64,000 bases of DNA from an uncultured Thalassolituus sp. (GTDB taxonomy: Bacteria > Pseudomonadota > Gammaproteobacteria > Pseudomonadales > Oceanobacteraceae). Both the position numbers and the translations under genes were made by a program. Every line of letters starts with the position of its first letter. Within the stretch, counting starts at the first letter, position 1. Below are positions 42,287 through 52,452 of this stretch, piece by piece. The notes beneath the pieces were generated by a model that worked only from the letters and a program-made list of their open reading frames with translations, searched no databases and was not told the DNA's origin. Location: NCBI GenBank assembly GCA_913061435.1, contig CAJXUK010000008.1, positions 32,375-96,374 on the forward strand, written 5' to 3'.

Positions 42287-43195
42287 ATGAATAGTATATT
42301 AGATTTTACCGGCATACAGGCTTGGCAGCAAAACACCTCTTTTGGTCACGATATTCTTGGATTTAATCGTTATGTGACGCAGCCTAAAGAGCGTGTTCAT
42401 TTTATTCATGGCAACGGTTTTTCGGCGGGTACTTTAATTCCTTTGTTGCATTTACTACCCGAAGACTGGGATTGCTGCATCAGTAGTATTCCCGGACAGG
42501 GTGGCTCAACCTGGCCGCAAGATAAAATGCCCGATTGGTCACAAATGGCTGATGCTATGGCTGAGTCGTTGCGCAAAGAAATGGATGTTGCCAATAAAGG
42601 CCCTGTTGTCGGCATTGGGCATTCGTTTGGTGGGGTATTAACGTTAATTGCCGCTAGCCGTAACCCAGATCTTTTTAGCCGCATTATTTTGCTTGATCCT
42701 ATTCTTATTCCCCCGGCGTTATCAGTTACGCAGTATTTTATGCGTGTGACGGGGCTGTGGAAAAAAACAGCCTCTTATAAGTCGGTAAACCAAAGAAAGT
42801 ATATTTGGCCAAACGCCGTTGAGCTGAAAAACGAGCTGTATAAAAAGCGTTTGTATCGTAATTTTGATCCGCAAGTTATGGAGCATTTTGTCGATTCTGC
42901 TTCTTTTACAAATCAACAGGGTGAACGTCAGTTGTCTTGCCCCCCTAGTTATGAAGCATCGATATTTGCATCTTTCCCCAAAAGTTTGTGGAAATCAGTA
43001 AAAAAGTTATCCACACCTACTGATATTGTTGTCGCTAAAGATACTTACTTTTTTGTCCACCAAGGCTCAGCAAAAGCCAGCAAGCTAAGTAAATGGGTAA
43101 CCTTGCACAAGTTTGGTGAAAAACACTGCTTCCCATTAGAAGAGCCTGCTGCAACGGTCGAATTCATGATGCAACTATTGGTTAATAATCGCTGA
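42287..43195 (+). CDS. Alpha/beta hydrolase
   Basis: GIGHSFGGVLTLIAA nucleophile elbow; HGNGF oxyanion region; KHCFPLE catalytic His context. Confidence 0.85.
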   Translation: MNSILDFTGIQAWQQNTSFGHDILGFNRYVTQPKERVHFIHGNGFSAGTLIPLLHLLPEDWDCCISSIPGQGGSTWPQDKMPDWSQMADAMAESLRKEMDVANKGPVVGIGHSFGGVLTLIAASRNPDLFSRIILLDPILIPPALSVTQYFMRVTGLWKKTASYKSVNQRKYIWPNAVELKNELYKKRLYRNFDPQVMEHFVDSASFTNQQGERQLSCPPSYEASIFASFPKSLWKSVKKLSTPTDIVVAKDTYFFVHQGSAKASKLSKWVTLHKFGEKHCFPLEEPAATVEFMMQLLVNNR

Positions 43196-43255
43196 ATTTG
43201 TATTATTGTAAAGCTGTGTATAATGAATACCTTATTCATAACATAGTGAAGATTA

Positions 43256-44959
43256 ATGCATTTAAAAAAAATGTTTACCAAACCCCCAATTACTAACTTA
43301 TTAATCCGGGTATCTCAGTCGGGTTTTTATCAAGGTTTTAGTAAAAATGTAACAATAACGGCCAAGATATTGGTCAGCGCTTTAATCCTCTGGGCAATCG
43401 CCTTTCCTGAAAATGCCGCCGCTGTTCTAGGGCAACTCAATACTTTCATCTTATCCGTATTCAACTACTGGTATATTTATGCCATGGCCTTCTTTGTTAT
43501 TCTTTGTTTTGCTTTAGCCTTATGGCCAAAGGTAGGCAAGTTGCGCTTAGGCATGGATGATGACACTCCAGAATTCTCCCGCTTTTCTTGGTTTTCAATG
43601 ATGTTTGGCGCAGGCATTGGTATTGGCATGCTAACCTTTGCTGCTGCAGAGCCTATGTATCATTTTGCTAAAAGCCCAGGCTCTATTTTAGGTGTTACCG
43701 AAGCAGGTACGCTTGATAATGTACGCGATGCTTATATTTGGTCATTCACCCATTGGGGTTTTGCAGCCTGGGGTTGTTATTCTATTGTTGGTTTATCTTT
43801 GGGTTTTTATGCCTATCGTCGCGGTTTACCACTAACTATTCGATCTTCTTTAGCGCCGTTATTTGGTGAAAAATTATCCGGTAAAATCGGTCATTCTGTT
43901 GATGTAATCGCCGTTGTTGCCACTGTTTTAGGCGTAGCACAAACCTTGGGTTACGGTGTTGAGCAATTTATTTCTGGACTATCTAAGTTGGGTGTGGGTG
44001 ATTGGTTGTTTCAGTACGATGCTGAAGGCAATAGATCAACTTCAACCGCGGGTGTGTTGTTTGCTTTAGCGATTATAATGGGTGGCTCAACACTATCGGC
44101 TTTGTCGGGTGTTGGCAAAGGCATTAAGTGGCTGTCTAACTTTAATATGGCGCTGACTTTCTTCATTTTGTTTTTCTTTTTAGTGTTTGGTTCGACATTC
44201 TTTGGTTTAGGTAATTTATTTGTTGGTTTTTGGGATTATGTGTTATCTGTGCCTAAAAACATGGTGACGGTATGGACTGCTGACGGTACAGCTACCGGTG
44301 ATGCTTTGGCTAGCTGGCAGGGAGCTTGGACAATTTTTTACTGGGCTTGGTGGATCGCTTTTGCACCTTTTGTAGGGCTTTTCTTAGCGCGCATCTCGAA
44401 AGGTCGTACCATACGTGAATTTATTTTAGGCGCTATGATTGCACCATCCATTATGTGCTTTATTTGGTTTTCTTTAGTGGGGGGCACAGCGATTGATCTT
44501 GAAGTCACAGGGTTGGCTAATGGTGTGATATCGGCAGCGCCGCTATCCGATAAGTTGTTCGTTATGTTAGGCGTGATGTTGAGTGAGAATATTACTTATA
44601 TCATGTCGTTTATCGTGGTGATCTTATTACTAACCTACTTAATTACTTCAGCCGACAGCGCCGTGTTAATTATTAACACCATTAATGCCGCTGGCGATGA
44701 AGGCCCGAAAGCGCGTCCTCACATTTTGTTCTGGGGTGCTGCATTAGCCCTAGTGGTGGGTGGCTTAATTATAGCGGGTGGTTTAAGTGCGATTCAGACC
44801 GCGATGATTATTGGTGCTTTGCCATTTAGTATGGTGATGGTATTGATGGGCATTTCACTGGTGATTGCAATTTATAGTGACTTGGAAAGAGACAAGCAAG
44901 GTTATCAGACCGTTTTCCCAGAAGATTACGACGGTGACCCAGCAACCGAAAAGAAATAA
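43256..44959 (+). CDS. BCCT family transporter
   Basis: FGAGIGIGMLTFAAAEPMYHF, TIFYWAWWIAFAPFVGLFLARISKGRTIREF. Confidence 0.95.
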   Translation: MHLKKMFTKPPITNLLIRVSQSGFYQGFSKNVTITAKILVSALILWAIAFPENAAAVLGQLNTFILSVFNYWYIYAMAFFVILCFALALWPKVGKLRLGMDDDTPEFSRFSWFSMMFGAGIGIGMLTFAAAEPMYHFAKSPGSILGVTEAGTLDNVRDAYIWSFTHWGFAAWGCYSIVGLSLGFYAYRRGLPLTIRSSLAPLFGEKLSGKIGHSVDVIAVVATVLGVAQTLGYGVEQFISGLSKLGVGDWLFQYDAEGNRSTSTAGVLFALAIIMGGSTLSALSGVGKGIKWLSNFNMALTFFILFFFLVFGSTFFGLGNLFVGFWDYVLSVPKNMVTVWTADGTATGDALASWQGAWTIFYWAWWIAFAPFVGLFLARISKGRTIREFILGAMIAPSIMCFIWFSLVGGTAIDLEVTGLANGVISAAPLSDKLFVMLGVMLSENITYIMSFIVVILLLTYLITSADSAVLIINTINAAGDEGPKARPHILFWGAALALVVGGLIIAGGLSAIQTAMIIGALPFSMVMVLMGISLVIAIYSDLERDKQGYQTVFPEDYDGDPATEKK

Positions 44960-44982
44960 TAGGTTGTTGATTATTTGACTGC

Positions 44983-45019
44983 AAAAGACCCTTTGAGTTT
45001 GCTCATAGGGTCTTTTTTA
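44983..45019 (+). terminator. Intrinsic terminator of the BCCT gene
   Basis: AAAAGACCCT / AGGGTCTTTTTT stem and T-tract. Confidence 0.85.
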
Positions 45020-45059
45020 TGCGTGCTTGTTTTATGCGTGCTTGTTTTATGCGTGTTTG
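45015..45059. repeat. Three tandem copies of a 15-bp unit
   Basis: ttttatgcgtgcttg x2 then ttttatgcgtgtttg; overlaps the stop codon of the minus-strand DUF188 gene. Confidence 0.95.
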
Positions 45060-45502
45060 GCCAAATAGCGATCTAACGCATTAGCAAAGGTTTGTTTATC
45101 TTTGGCGTTCATGGCCGCTTGACCGCCGCTATGTTCTCCCGAACTGCGTAATGTGTCCATAAAATCACGCATATTGAGTTTTTGTTTAATGTTACTTTTG
45201 TCGAAAATATCTCCGCGAGCAGTAATAACTTGTGCATTCTTTTCGATTAACTCAGCGGCTAAAGGAATGTCGGAGGTGATGACTAAATCATTCGGCTTTA
45301 CTTGCTCGACAATATAATCATCAGCAACATCAAATCCAGATTCTACTTGAATACTGCTAATCCATTTTGATGGCGGAACTTTAATATAGTGATTAGCCAC
45401 TAAAATTAAGGCTATTTCTTTGCGATTGGCAGCCTTAAATAAGGTTTCTTTAATGGCATTAGGGCAGGCATCGGCGTCTACCCAAATTGTGTGTTTAAGC
45501 AT
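45047..45502 (-). CDS. YaiI/YqxD (DUF188) family protein
   Basis: [48 protein letters not shown]. Confidence 0.9.
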   Translation of the reverse strand: MLKHTIWVDADACPNAIKETLFKAANRKEIALILVANHYIKVPPSKWISSIQVESGFDVADDYIVEQVKPNDLVITSDIPLAAELIEKNAQVITARGDIFDKSNIKQKLNMRDFMDTLRSSGEHSGGQAAMNAKDKQTFANALDRYLAKHA

Positions 45503-45574
45503 ATATACTTGTTTCTACCTATTTACTTGTATCTGCCTATTTATTGGTATCTAGCGCTATTTTTTTAGAATGAT

Positions 45575-47158
45575 TTAAGCCATCTTTGTTGAGGCGTTTT
45601 TTTCTAGTAAATGCATGCTTTCTTCTGCGAAACCGGTACCCGCCTCAACGTAATAGTTAAATACGTTTGCTATTCCGAGCTCTTTTAATTTATCCCGTTC
45701 ATCTTCATAGCGAGCAATCGCCGCAATATGGCCTTGATAGCCACACATCGTTAGCTGGTTGTGAATGTCGGTAATATCGTTAACAGAAGGCATGGCGAGC
45801 ATAACCAGTTTTATATGCCACAATTCACGTGTTTCCCAAAAATCAGCGTCTTCTGCATCGCCTAAAATAATATGTCGGCCTGCTTCACGATGACGGCGAA
45901 CTTTATCAATATCCGACTCTACTCCCCATACCTTGTCACCGAGTTGTGCATGCAAAACGTCATAAGAGCTGCGGCCTACTCGCCCCATGCCAATAACTAA
46001 TATTTCAGCGTGTTTAAGCTGCTCTTGATAAATAGGCGTGGGTTGAGGTCGTTCAAAGTATTTAACCCATTTTCGCGCGTATGCATAAGCGGTATGGGCA
46101 TATTCATAAAAAATACTAGTGAAGATAAATGAGATACTTACCGCCAAGGCAATAATCACTAGCCAGTCTTTATCTAACCAGCCATTTTGAACACATAGGG
46201 CAGTTACTATTAAGCCAAACTCGCTGTAATTGGTTAAGATCATACTGCCCAAAAACATATTGCGCCCGGGTACTCCAATCGCGGCCAAAATATGAAACAG
46301 TAAAACCCCCTTAATGACTAAAATGCCGCTAATAATGACTAATGCAGGAATCATTTCGGTCGTGGGGAGTGCAGTAAAACCAATGGATAAGAAAAAACCA
46401 ATTAAGAAAATATCTTTAAAACTTAATAATGATTTTGCCAACTCGGTAGATTTAACGTGAGAACTAAGTAATAAGCCAATAACTAAGGCACCTAGGTCGC
46501 CTTTCATGTTTACCAATTGGAATAATTCGAAGCCGCCAATAGCAAGGAAAAACCCTACCAGCGGTAGTAGTTCGCCATGACCTGCTTGGTTTAAAATACG
46601 ATTTAACAGCGGGCGAGCTGGCCAAAGTAGCAGCAAGGCCAAGGCATATAAGGACGGGATTTTGCCCGTGGCAATTACTAAAAACGCCACAGCAACAATA
46701 TCTTGCATAACCAATATACCCACAGCTAACTTGCCATGGCGAGCCTTCATTTCATTTTTTTCTTCTAGCAGCTTCACAATACAAACAGTGCTGCTAAAGC
46801 TCAGTGCAAAACTGACAAGAGCAAGTGCGGTCCAATCTAGGTCAGCAAAATAGTTAATGCCCAGCAGTGCTACACCTTTGAGTATAAGAGTTCCAAGGAT
46901 TACCCAGCTAATCATATGTAAGCTGGTGCCTGCCCAAACCGAAGTTTTGAGTAAGGTATTAAAGTTCACCTTTAAACCAATAGTGAATAGCATCAAGGTG
47001 ATGCCCAAGTTTGCTAGTGCTTCTAAGTTTTCGTGAGGTTGAACTCCATAGGCATGCAAACCAAAGCCCGCGGCCAAGTAACCGATGAGCGGAGGTAAAT
47101 TAATCTGTTTTGCCGCAAGGCCACAAACAAAAGCGATAAGAATCCAGAGGAAATCCAT
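45575..47158 (-). CDS. CPA2 monovalent cation:proton antiporter with TrkA-N domain
   Basis: Multi-TM exchanger followed by ILVIGMGRVGRSSYDVL nucleotide-binding domain. Confidence 0.9.
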   Translation of the reverse strand: MDFLWILIAFVCGLAAKQINLPPLIGYLAAGFGLHAYGVQPHENLEALANLGITLMLFTIGLKVNFNTLLKTSVWAGTSLHMISWVILGTLILKGVALLGINYFADLDWTALALVSFALSFSSTVCIVKLLEEKNEMKARHGKLAVGILVMQDIVAVAFLVIATGKIPSLYALALLLLWPARPLLNRILNQAGHGELLPLVGFFLAIGGFELFQLVNMKGDLGALVIGLLLSSHVKSTELAKSLLSFKDIFLIGFFLSIGFTALPTTEMIPALVIISGILVIKGVLLFHILAAIGVPGRNMFLGSMILTNYSEFGLIVTALCVQNGWLDKDWLVIIALAVSISFIFTSIFYEYAHTAYAYARKWVKYFERPQPTPIYQEQLKHAEILVIGMGRVGRSSYDVLHAQLGDKVWGVESDIDKVRRHREAGRHIILGDAEDADFWETRELWHIKLVMLAMPSVNDITDIHNQLTMCGYQGHIAAIARYEDERDKLKELGIANVFNYYVEAGTGFAEESMHLLEKNASTKMA

Positions 47159-47287
47159 TACACAAAAAGCTCAAATAAAAGAAAAAAGAGTGAAATGAAG
47201 TGTAGCATGCTCGAGGCTATTTTTTGAAAGACATCGTAAAACAGAGCGTTAATCCAGAAAATTTATGAGTCGATTATTAAAATAATA

Positions 47288-47318
47288 AAAAAAGGCGCCA
47301 TTCTGAAGGCGCCTTTTT
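47288..47318 (-). terminator. Intrinsic terminator of the CZB chemoreceptor gene
   Basis: AAAAAGGCGCC / GGCGCCTTTTT. Confidence 0.85.
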
Positions 47319-47327
47319 GATTATGGG

Positions 47328-48419
47328 TTAGTAACGACTCTCAAGAGCCGTAATTAGATGTGTAGTATCAACACTGGCCACTTCCATGTTGTCTAATGCG
47401 GTTAGCATTTTCTTAATGTCGCCAGTTTTGAAGGAATCTAATGCCTCATGACCCGAGTCGTGGACTTTCTTGTGAGGTGTTTCTAAATTTGAATACTCGT
47501 GCGTGCTTTGATAGCCGTCGGGATGTTCTCCCTGATAATACCAAACACCTAAGCGGCACTGAGTATGAGTGGTAAATTCGTGATTTTCTTTATTAGCAAG
47601 GCCAATAATGTTTTTATAGACTTCGGTTTTCCAAGCAACGTGATCCAGTTTTACTGACTGTAAAAAAGACACGTGACTGGTTTTTTTAATAGACTTAAAC
47701 ATGCTGTTAGCAGCATCAGAAACAATCACAATTACCTTGTTAATCTCGTTTGAAATATCGGTAACTTTATTGGTTTCAGCGCGTTGATTTGCAATTTCTG
47801 TGGTGGCTAACTCTGTTTGTGTCTTAATTGTGGTCGTTAGATTGGTAATTTGTTCAGAGGCATCAGCAGAACGCGCTGCCAGTGCCCGCACTTCGTCGGC
47901 CACAACCGCAAAGCCACGGCCTTGTTCACCAGCACGGGCTGCTTCAATAGCCGCGTTTAATGCTAATAAGTTGGTTTGCGCAGCAATATTTTGAATCTGA
48001 GAAACAAAGGTTTCGATTTGAGCCGTTGTACTCGACAATAACTCAACCGTGTTCGAGATATTTCCCATTTCTTGGTTGAGTCCTACCAAGGTAGAAGTAC
48101 AGTTATCGATAAGGGTATTTATTTCTGAAAAGCTTTGCATCGACTCAGCCAGCTTTTCTTTCTCGTTGGCCGTCTCAGTTGCCGACTCAGCGACTGAGTG
48201 GCGAATATCGTTAATGATGTCCTGAGATTTGACATATTTAGAAAACAAAGAAGTTTTTAGATCGTTGTGGTCTTTTTCAGATTGAAGCCGCTCATCATTT
48301 TCGCCGCGAATTAAATCTTTAGCCGCTAAGTCACTTAATAAAGAGGCTTTTTCAGCTTCTAAAGTAGCAATTGTTTGTAATAAGCGTGAGTGCTCTGCTG
48401 AGTTGTGAAAAATAGGCAT
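47328..48419 (-). CDS. Soluble methyl-accepting chemotaxis protein with C-terminal CZB zinc-binding domain
   Basis: [35 protein letters not shown]-terminal [16 protein letters not shown]...[14 protein letters not shown]...[16 protein letters not shown]; no TM segment. Confidence 0.92.
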   Translation of the reverse strand: MPIFHNSAEHSRLLQTIATLEAEKASLLSDLAAKDLIRGENDERLQSEKDHNDLKTSLFSKYVKSQDIINDIRHSVAESATETANEKEKLAESMQSFSEINTLIDNCTSTLVGLNQEMGNISNTVELLSSTTAQIETFVSQIQNIAAQTNLLALNAAIEAARAGEQGRGFAVVADEVRALAARSADASEQITNLTTTIKTQTELATTEIANQRAETNKVTDISNEINKVIVIVSDAANSMFKSIKKTSHVSFLQSVKLDHVAWKTEVYKNIIGLANKENHEFTTHTQCRLGVWYYQGEHPDGYQSTHEYSNLETPHKKVHDSGHEALDSFKTGDIKKMLTALDNMEVASVDTTHLITALESRY

Positions 48420-48513
48420 AATAGGTCTACTTAAACGTTAAAATCATTGATCCTTCTAGCTTAGAACATATTCCCTATCTTACTTAGAATATTATCATTA
48501 TTTGTTAATGATA

Positions 48514-49347
48514 TTATTGCTGTTTATCAATGAATTGTTGATTCATGATGGTTATGCGCCTTGCTAGGTTCTCAATAAGGTTAACGGCAGCTTGCGGTTG
48601 AGCTTCAATAAGATTTACAAATTCGTTTTGCGGAACGGCCATAACAGTACAAGCTGTTTTAGCAATTACCGTGGCAGAGCGCTTTTCACCAGTAAAAACA
48701 GCCATAGCGCCAAAAACTTCATCTTCGCTAACACTACCCACTTTAATGTCATTAGAGAAAACATCGGCTTCGCCGCTTATTATGGTGTAAACGTGCTCGG
48801 CTTCATCACCTTCTTTAATGATAACGTCACCAATTTGGTAGTTTTGGAAACCCGCAATAGTTTTCTCTTGGTTTTTGCTGAGTAAGGTAACTTGATACAG
48901 CAGCATGCTATTTTGGCAGCTTAAAAAATGACTCCAATAATGCTGTCGACGTTTGTCTGAATAGACATGGCGTAAAAATGCGTCACGATCAATAATTTTA
49001 ACTTCTACAAATTCATCGACACGAAATGTTGGGCTCGGGAGGTTAAAAGCGCGATTCACGCCAATGAGATCACCTTCGTCAAAACCAATCAGGTTTTGAC
49101 CTTCGTGAGATATATGTATCATGCCATCGGTGATTAAAAATAGCTGATCGGTATTGAAGTGCTGATAAAGGTCGTCAATGTTTTCAAGCGTAAGAGTTTC
49201 TTCGTCTAAAGGAAAGCCTTCCAGTAAAGCCTCGGTCAGCTGATGCAGGCGTGCGCTGAGTATGTCGATAGACTCAATAGATTTGCCTGGTAAATACATA
49301 TGAAACTCCAAACTCTGTTGCTTTTGTGATTCACGATTGTCATACAA
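48514..49347 (-). CDS. Cyclic nucleotide-binding domain protein
   Basis: KEGDEAEHVYTIISGEADVF...SEDEVFGAMAVFTGEKRSATVIAKTACTVMAV; start may be 49299. Confidence 0.85.
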   Translation of the reverse strand: MYDNRESQKQQSLEFHMYLPGKSIESIDILSARLHQLTEALLEGFPLDEETLTLENIDDLYQHFNTDQLFLITDGMIHISHEGQNLIGFDEGDLIGVNRAFNLPSPTFRVDEFVEVKIIDRDAFLRHVYSDKRRQHYWSHFLSCQNSMLLYQVTLLSKNQEKTIAGFQNYQIGDVIIKEGDEAEHVYTIISGEADVFSNDIKVGSVSEDEVFGAMAVFTGEKRSATVIAKTACTVMAVPQNEFVNLIEAQPQAAVNLIENLARRITIMNQQFIDKQQ

Positions 49348-49392
49348 TAGTTGTAGAAGATACCCACAAAAGACAAATCTTTAAAGAAAAAC

Positions 49393-49743
49393 CTATTTTT
49401 TGATAAATCTTTGACGCATTCTTGTGCCATGTGTGACAGAAAGCTGTATTTCATTCGGGCTTAGGCCCGGAGGAAAGTAGCAACCGCTTATTTTGGCATC
49501 GGCTAGCGACACACCGTTTAAGTTGCAACCACGAAAATCAACCCCTCTGAGGTCGGCTCCACGGAAATAAGCATTTTCTAAATTAGTATCTTTTAAATTG
49601 ACCCCACGTAAATCACTCCCTTTAAAGTCACAGCCTGTTAGATCGCAGCTTTGCCCTTCTTCACGTGCAGCATTAAAGCCTTTTACATCGTCGTTTCTAA
49701 GTAATTGATACAGAGGATCACTACTGATCGTTGGTCCACTCAT
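49393..49743 (-). CDS. Pentapeptide repeat protein
   Basis: CDLTGCDFKGSDLRGVNLKDTNLENAYFRGADLRGVDFRGCNLNGVSLADAKI; start chosen at MSGPTISSDPLYQLL. Confidence 0.85.
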   Translation of the reverse strand: MSGPTISSDPLYQLLRNDDVKGFNAAREEGQSCDLTGCDFKGSDLRGVNLKDTNLENAYFRGADLRGVDFRGCNLNGVSLADAKISGCYFPPGLSPNEIQLSVTHGTRMRQRFIKK

Positions 49744-49809
49744 TGCTATATCCTTAAAGCTTGTTACATTGCATATACTTTTAAGTGTAGCAAACAAACT
49801 GGGTAATCA

Positions 49810-52413
49810 ATGCCTTTAAGCTCTTCAACTACAGTGCTTTATGATTCAAATCAGCCTTCCTCTGACAATACTTCAAAAGCAACTGAGAAATACTGTCAAA
49901 AAGAGTCTGCTTTAGATACGCCGCAATTAGAAACACAGCATGGATTTTTACTCAGCAGCCGCTGGTATGAAGGTGAGCAAACCACTGAGTTAGAGTTTTG
50001 GTTTGCTAGTCGGCTGGGAGCACTTCACGTTGTTGTTGAGCAACCTTCGGTGTGTTTTGTGCCAGCATTAGAAAAAGAAAAGGTGTTACGTTTAGCAAGA
50101 GCCGAAGGGATCTCAGTATCCTGTCGCTCTGTTAATCTTGTTTCCTTTAGTCTCAAACCTTTAGTAGCTTGTTATCTGCGGCAAATGGATATCTATCGAT
50201 TGAGCTATTTGTTAAAAGCTTGGGATATAGATGTTTGGGAGTACGATATTCGCCCCACTGACCGCTATTTAATGGAGCGGTTTGTTCGGGGAGAAGCCCA
50301 AATTAGTGGTGATTGGCAATCTTTGGATTTTGGTAGTGACAACCCTAGTTTGCAGGGCCATCGTTTATGTCGACAAGGGCGTATACAGCCTGCTTCTGGG
50401 CTCAATACAAGCGAAGCATTAACGGTGTTATCGGTTGATATCGAAACATCTTTTCCTAAAGATGGTAAACCAGACCGTTTGTTTTCTATTGCCTGTCATG
50501 GCTCAGTTAGAAAAAACGGATCTAAACAAACAGTTAGCCATGTTTGGATGATAGGCTCTAAAAACGATGCTGAGTATCCTAACTGTGAATACGTTAACGA
50601 CGAAGTCGCCTTACTGCATGCGTTTTTTGCTGCCATCGAACAATTAGACCCCGACATTATTATTGGCTGGAACTTTATTCAGTTTGATATGGCTTTTTTG
50701 CAGCGTAAATGTGATGAATTGAGCTTGGCTTTTATGCTGGGCCGAAACCAGCAAGAAGCAAGTTGGCGACACGATCAAAATAATACCCACAGAAGTTATG
50801 TGCACGTTCCAGGTCGCTGCATCATCGATGGCATTGAAATGCTGCGGCAAGCGCAATATCACTTTGATAGCTTTGCGTTAGATTTTGTTGCTGAAGAACT
50901 GCTCGATCGCCACAAGTTAATCACAGGAGAAGCCAAGGTCTATGAAGGTTATGACCATGAAATAGAATATCTGTTTGATCATGATAAACCTGCATTGGCC
51001 GCGTACAACTTAGAAGACTGCATTTTAGTTGCCGACATATTTGATCATACCGGCCTCATTGATTTTGCTGTGCAGCGTTCAAACTTAACCGGGCTGCTGA
51101 TGGATCGCATGGGGGGTTCTGTGGCAGGTTTTGAAAACTTATATTTGCCACTATTACACCGTGCTGGTTATGTTGCACCGAACTATGGCGAAGGATATTC
51201 AGCGATTAAAAGCCCTGGTGGTTTCGTGATGGACTCGCGCCCTGGTTTATACGACAGTATTTTGGTACTGGATTTTAAAAGCTTGTACCCGTCGATTATG
51301 CGGACTTTTAAAATTGATCCTATGGGGTTGATTGAAGGTTTGAAAAAGCAGCGCGGTGATCATGTAAACGATGCGATTGAAGGTTTTAATGGTGGTTATT
51401 TTGATCGCCAAAAACACTGTTTGCCCGATCTAATTACCATGCTGGGCGAGCAGCGTGATCAAGCAAAAAAAGACAATAATCAGCATTTAGCACAAGCCAT
51501 TAAAATTATCATGAGTTCTTTTTATGGTGTGCTTGGCAGTGATGGCTGCCGTTTTTTTGATGTGCGTTTATCCAGCTCCATTACCCAACGCAGCCATGAA
51601 ATTATTCAGCGCTCGGCGCAATGGATTGAAAATCAAGGTTACGATGTTATCTACGGCGATACCGACTCCGTATTTGTGTGGCTAAAAAACAAGAAAACCC
51701 AGCAACAAGCCGATGTGATCGGTAAGCATTTAAGCTCAAGTTTGAATCGCTGGTGGCAGCAAACCTTAAAACACGAGCACCAACTAGAGAGCCTGTTAGA
51801 AATTGAATACGAAACGCATTATCAGCGTTTTTTTATGCCCTCTATTCGTGGTGCAGAAACCGGCAGTAAAAAACGCTATGCGGGTACGGTACAAAAAACA
51901 TTGGTAACGGGGGAGGCAAAAATTGAGACGATTTTTAAGGGCTTAGAAGCAGTTCGTAGTGATTGGACGCCCTTTGCCCGCCAATTTCAAAAGCAATTAT
52001 TTCAACGTGTCTTTGCTGAGCAACCGTTTCAGCAGTGGATGAAAGATGAAATAGCAGATTTGATGCAAGGCAAGAATGACTCACAGTTGATTTATCGAAA
52101 GCGTTTGCGCCAGCCACTCAGTGAATATCAACGTAATATCCCACCTCATGCAAAAGCGGCCGCGGTTTTAGAAATATGGCGCAAGCAGCAAGGGCTGCCC
52201 TTATTGTATCAAGACCGAGGCGGTTGGATAGAATACGTTATAACGACCAGCGGGCCACAGCCAGTAGCGGTGTATCAACAGACCAGAGCCGCTCTAAAGA
52301 TTGATTATCAACACTATTTAGAAAAACAACTAGCCCCTGTGTGCGATGGACTACTGGCACTGTACGACACCAGCTTTGCTAAAATCTGTGGGCAACAGAT
52401 GAGTCTGTTTTGA
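49810..52413 (+). CDS. polB: DNA polymerase II (family B)
   Basis: LSVDIETSF exonuclease motif, LDFKSLYPSIM, YGDTDSVFVW; 867 aa. Confidence 0.96.
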   Translation: MPLSSSTTVLYDSNQPSSDNTSKATEKYCQKESALDTPQLETQHGFLLSSRWYEGEQTTELEFWFASRLGALHVVVEQPSVCFVPALEKEKVLRLARAEGISVSCRSVNLVSFSLKPLVACYLRQMDIYRLSYLLKAWDIDVWEYDIRPTDRYLMERFVRGEAQISGDWQSLDFGSDNPSLQGHRLCRQGRIQPASGLNTSEALTVLSVDIETSFPKDGKPDRLFSIACHGSVRKNGSKQTVSHVWMIGSKNDAEYPNCEYVNDEVALLHAFFAAIEQLDPDIIIGWNFIQFDMAFLQRKCDELSLAFMLGRNQQEASWRHDQNNTHRSYVHVPGRCIIDGIEMLRQAQYHFDSFALDFVAEELLDRHKLITGEAKVYEGYDHEIEYLFDHDKPALAAYNLEDCILVADIFDHTGLIDFAVQRSNLTGLLMDRMGGSVAGFENLYLPLLHRAGYVAPNYGEGYSAIKSPGGFVMDSRPGLYDSILVLDFKSLYPSIMRTFKIDPMGLIEGLKKQRGDHVNDAIEGFNGGYFDRQKHCLPDLITMLGEQRDQAKKDNNQHLAQAIKIIMSSFYGVLGSDGCRFFDVRLSSSITQRSHEIIQRSAQWIENQGYDVIYGDTDSVFVWLKNKKTQQQADVIGKHLSSSLNRWWQQTLKHEHQLESLLEIEYETHYQRFFMPSIRGAETGSKKRYAGTVQKTLVTGEAKIETIFKGLEAVRSDWTPFARQFQKQLFQRVFAEQPFQQWMKDEIADLMQGKNDSQLIYRKRLRQPLSEYQRNIPPHAKAAAVLEIWRKQQGLPLLYQDRGGWIEYVITTSGPQPVAVYQQTRAALKIDYQHYLEKQLAPVCDGLLALYDTSFAKICGQQMSLF

Positions 52414-52452
52414 CTCACCTTCTGCTCAACAATAAATAATAAAATTGAAGAC

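Noticed and set aside
47800-47994. 64-aa ORF resembling the antisense ORF at 28993-29634
   Set aside because: Resemblance arises because both are antisense to the same conserved MCP hub sequence.
49744-49809. Possible LexA/SOS box upstream of polB
   Set aside because: No clear CTGT-N8-ACAG match seen in the divergent region.
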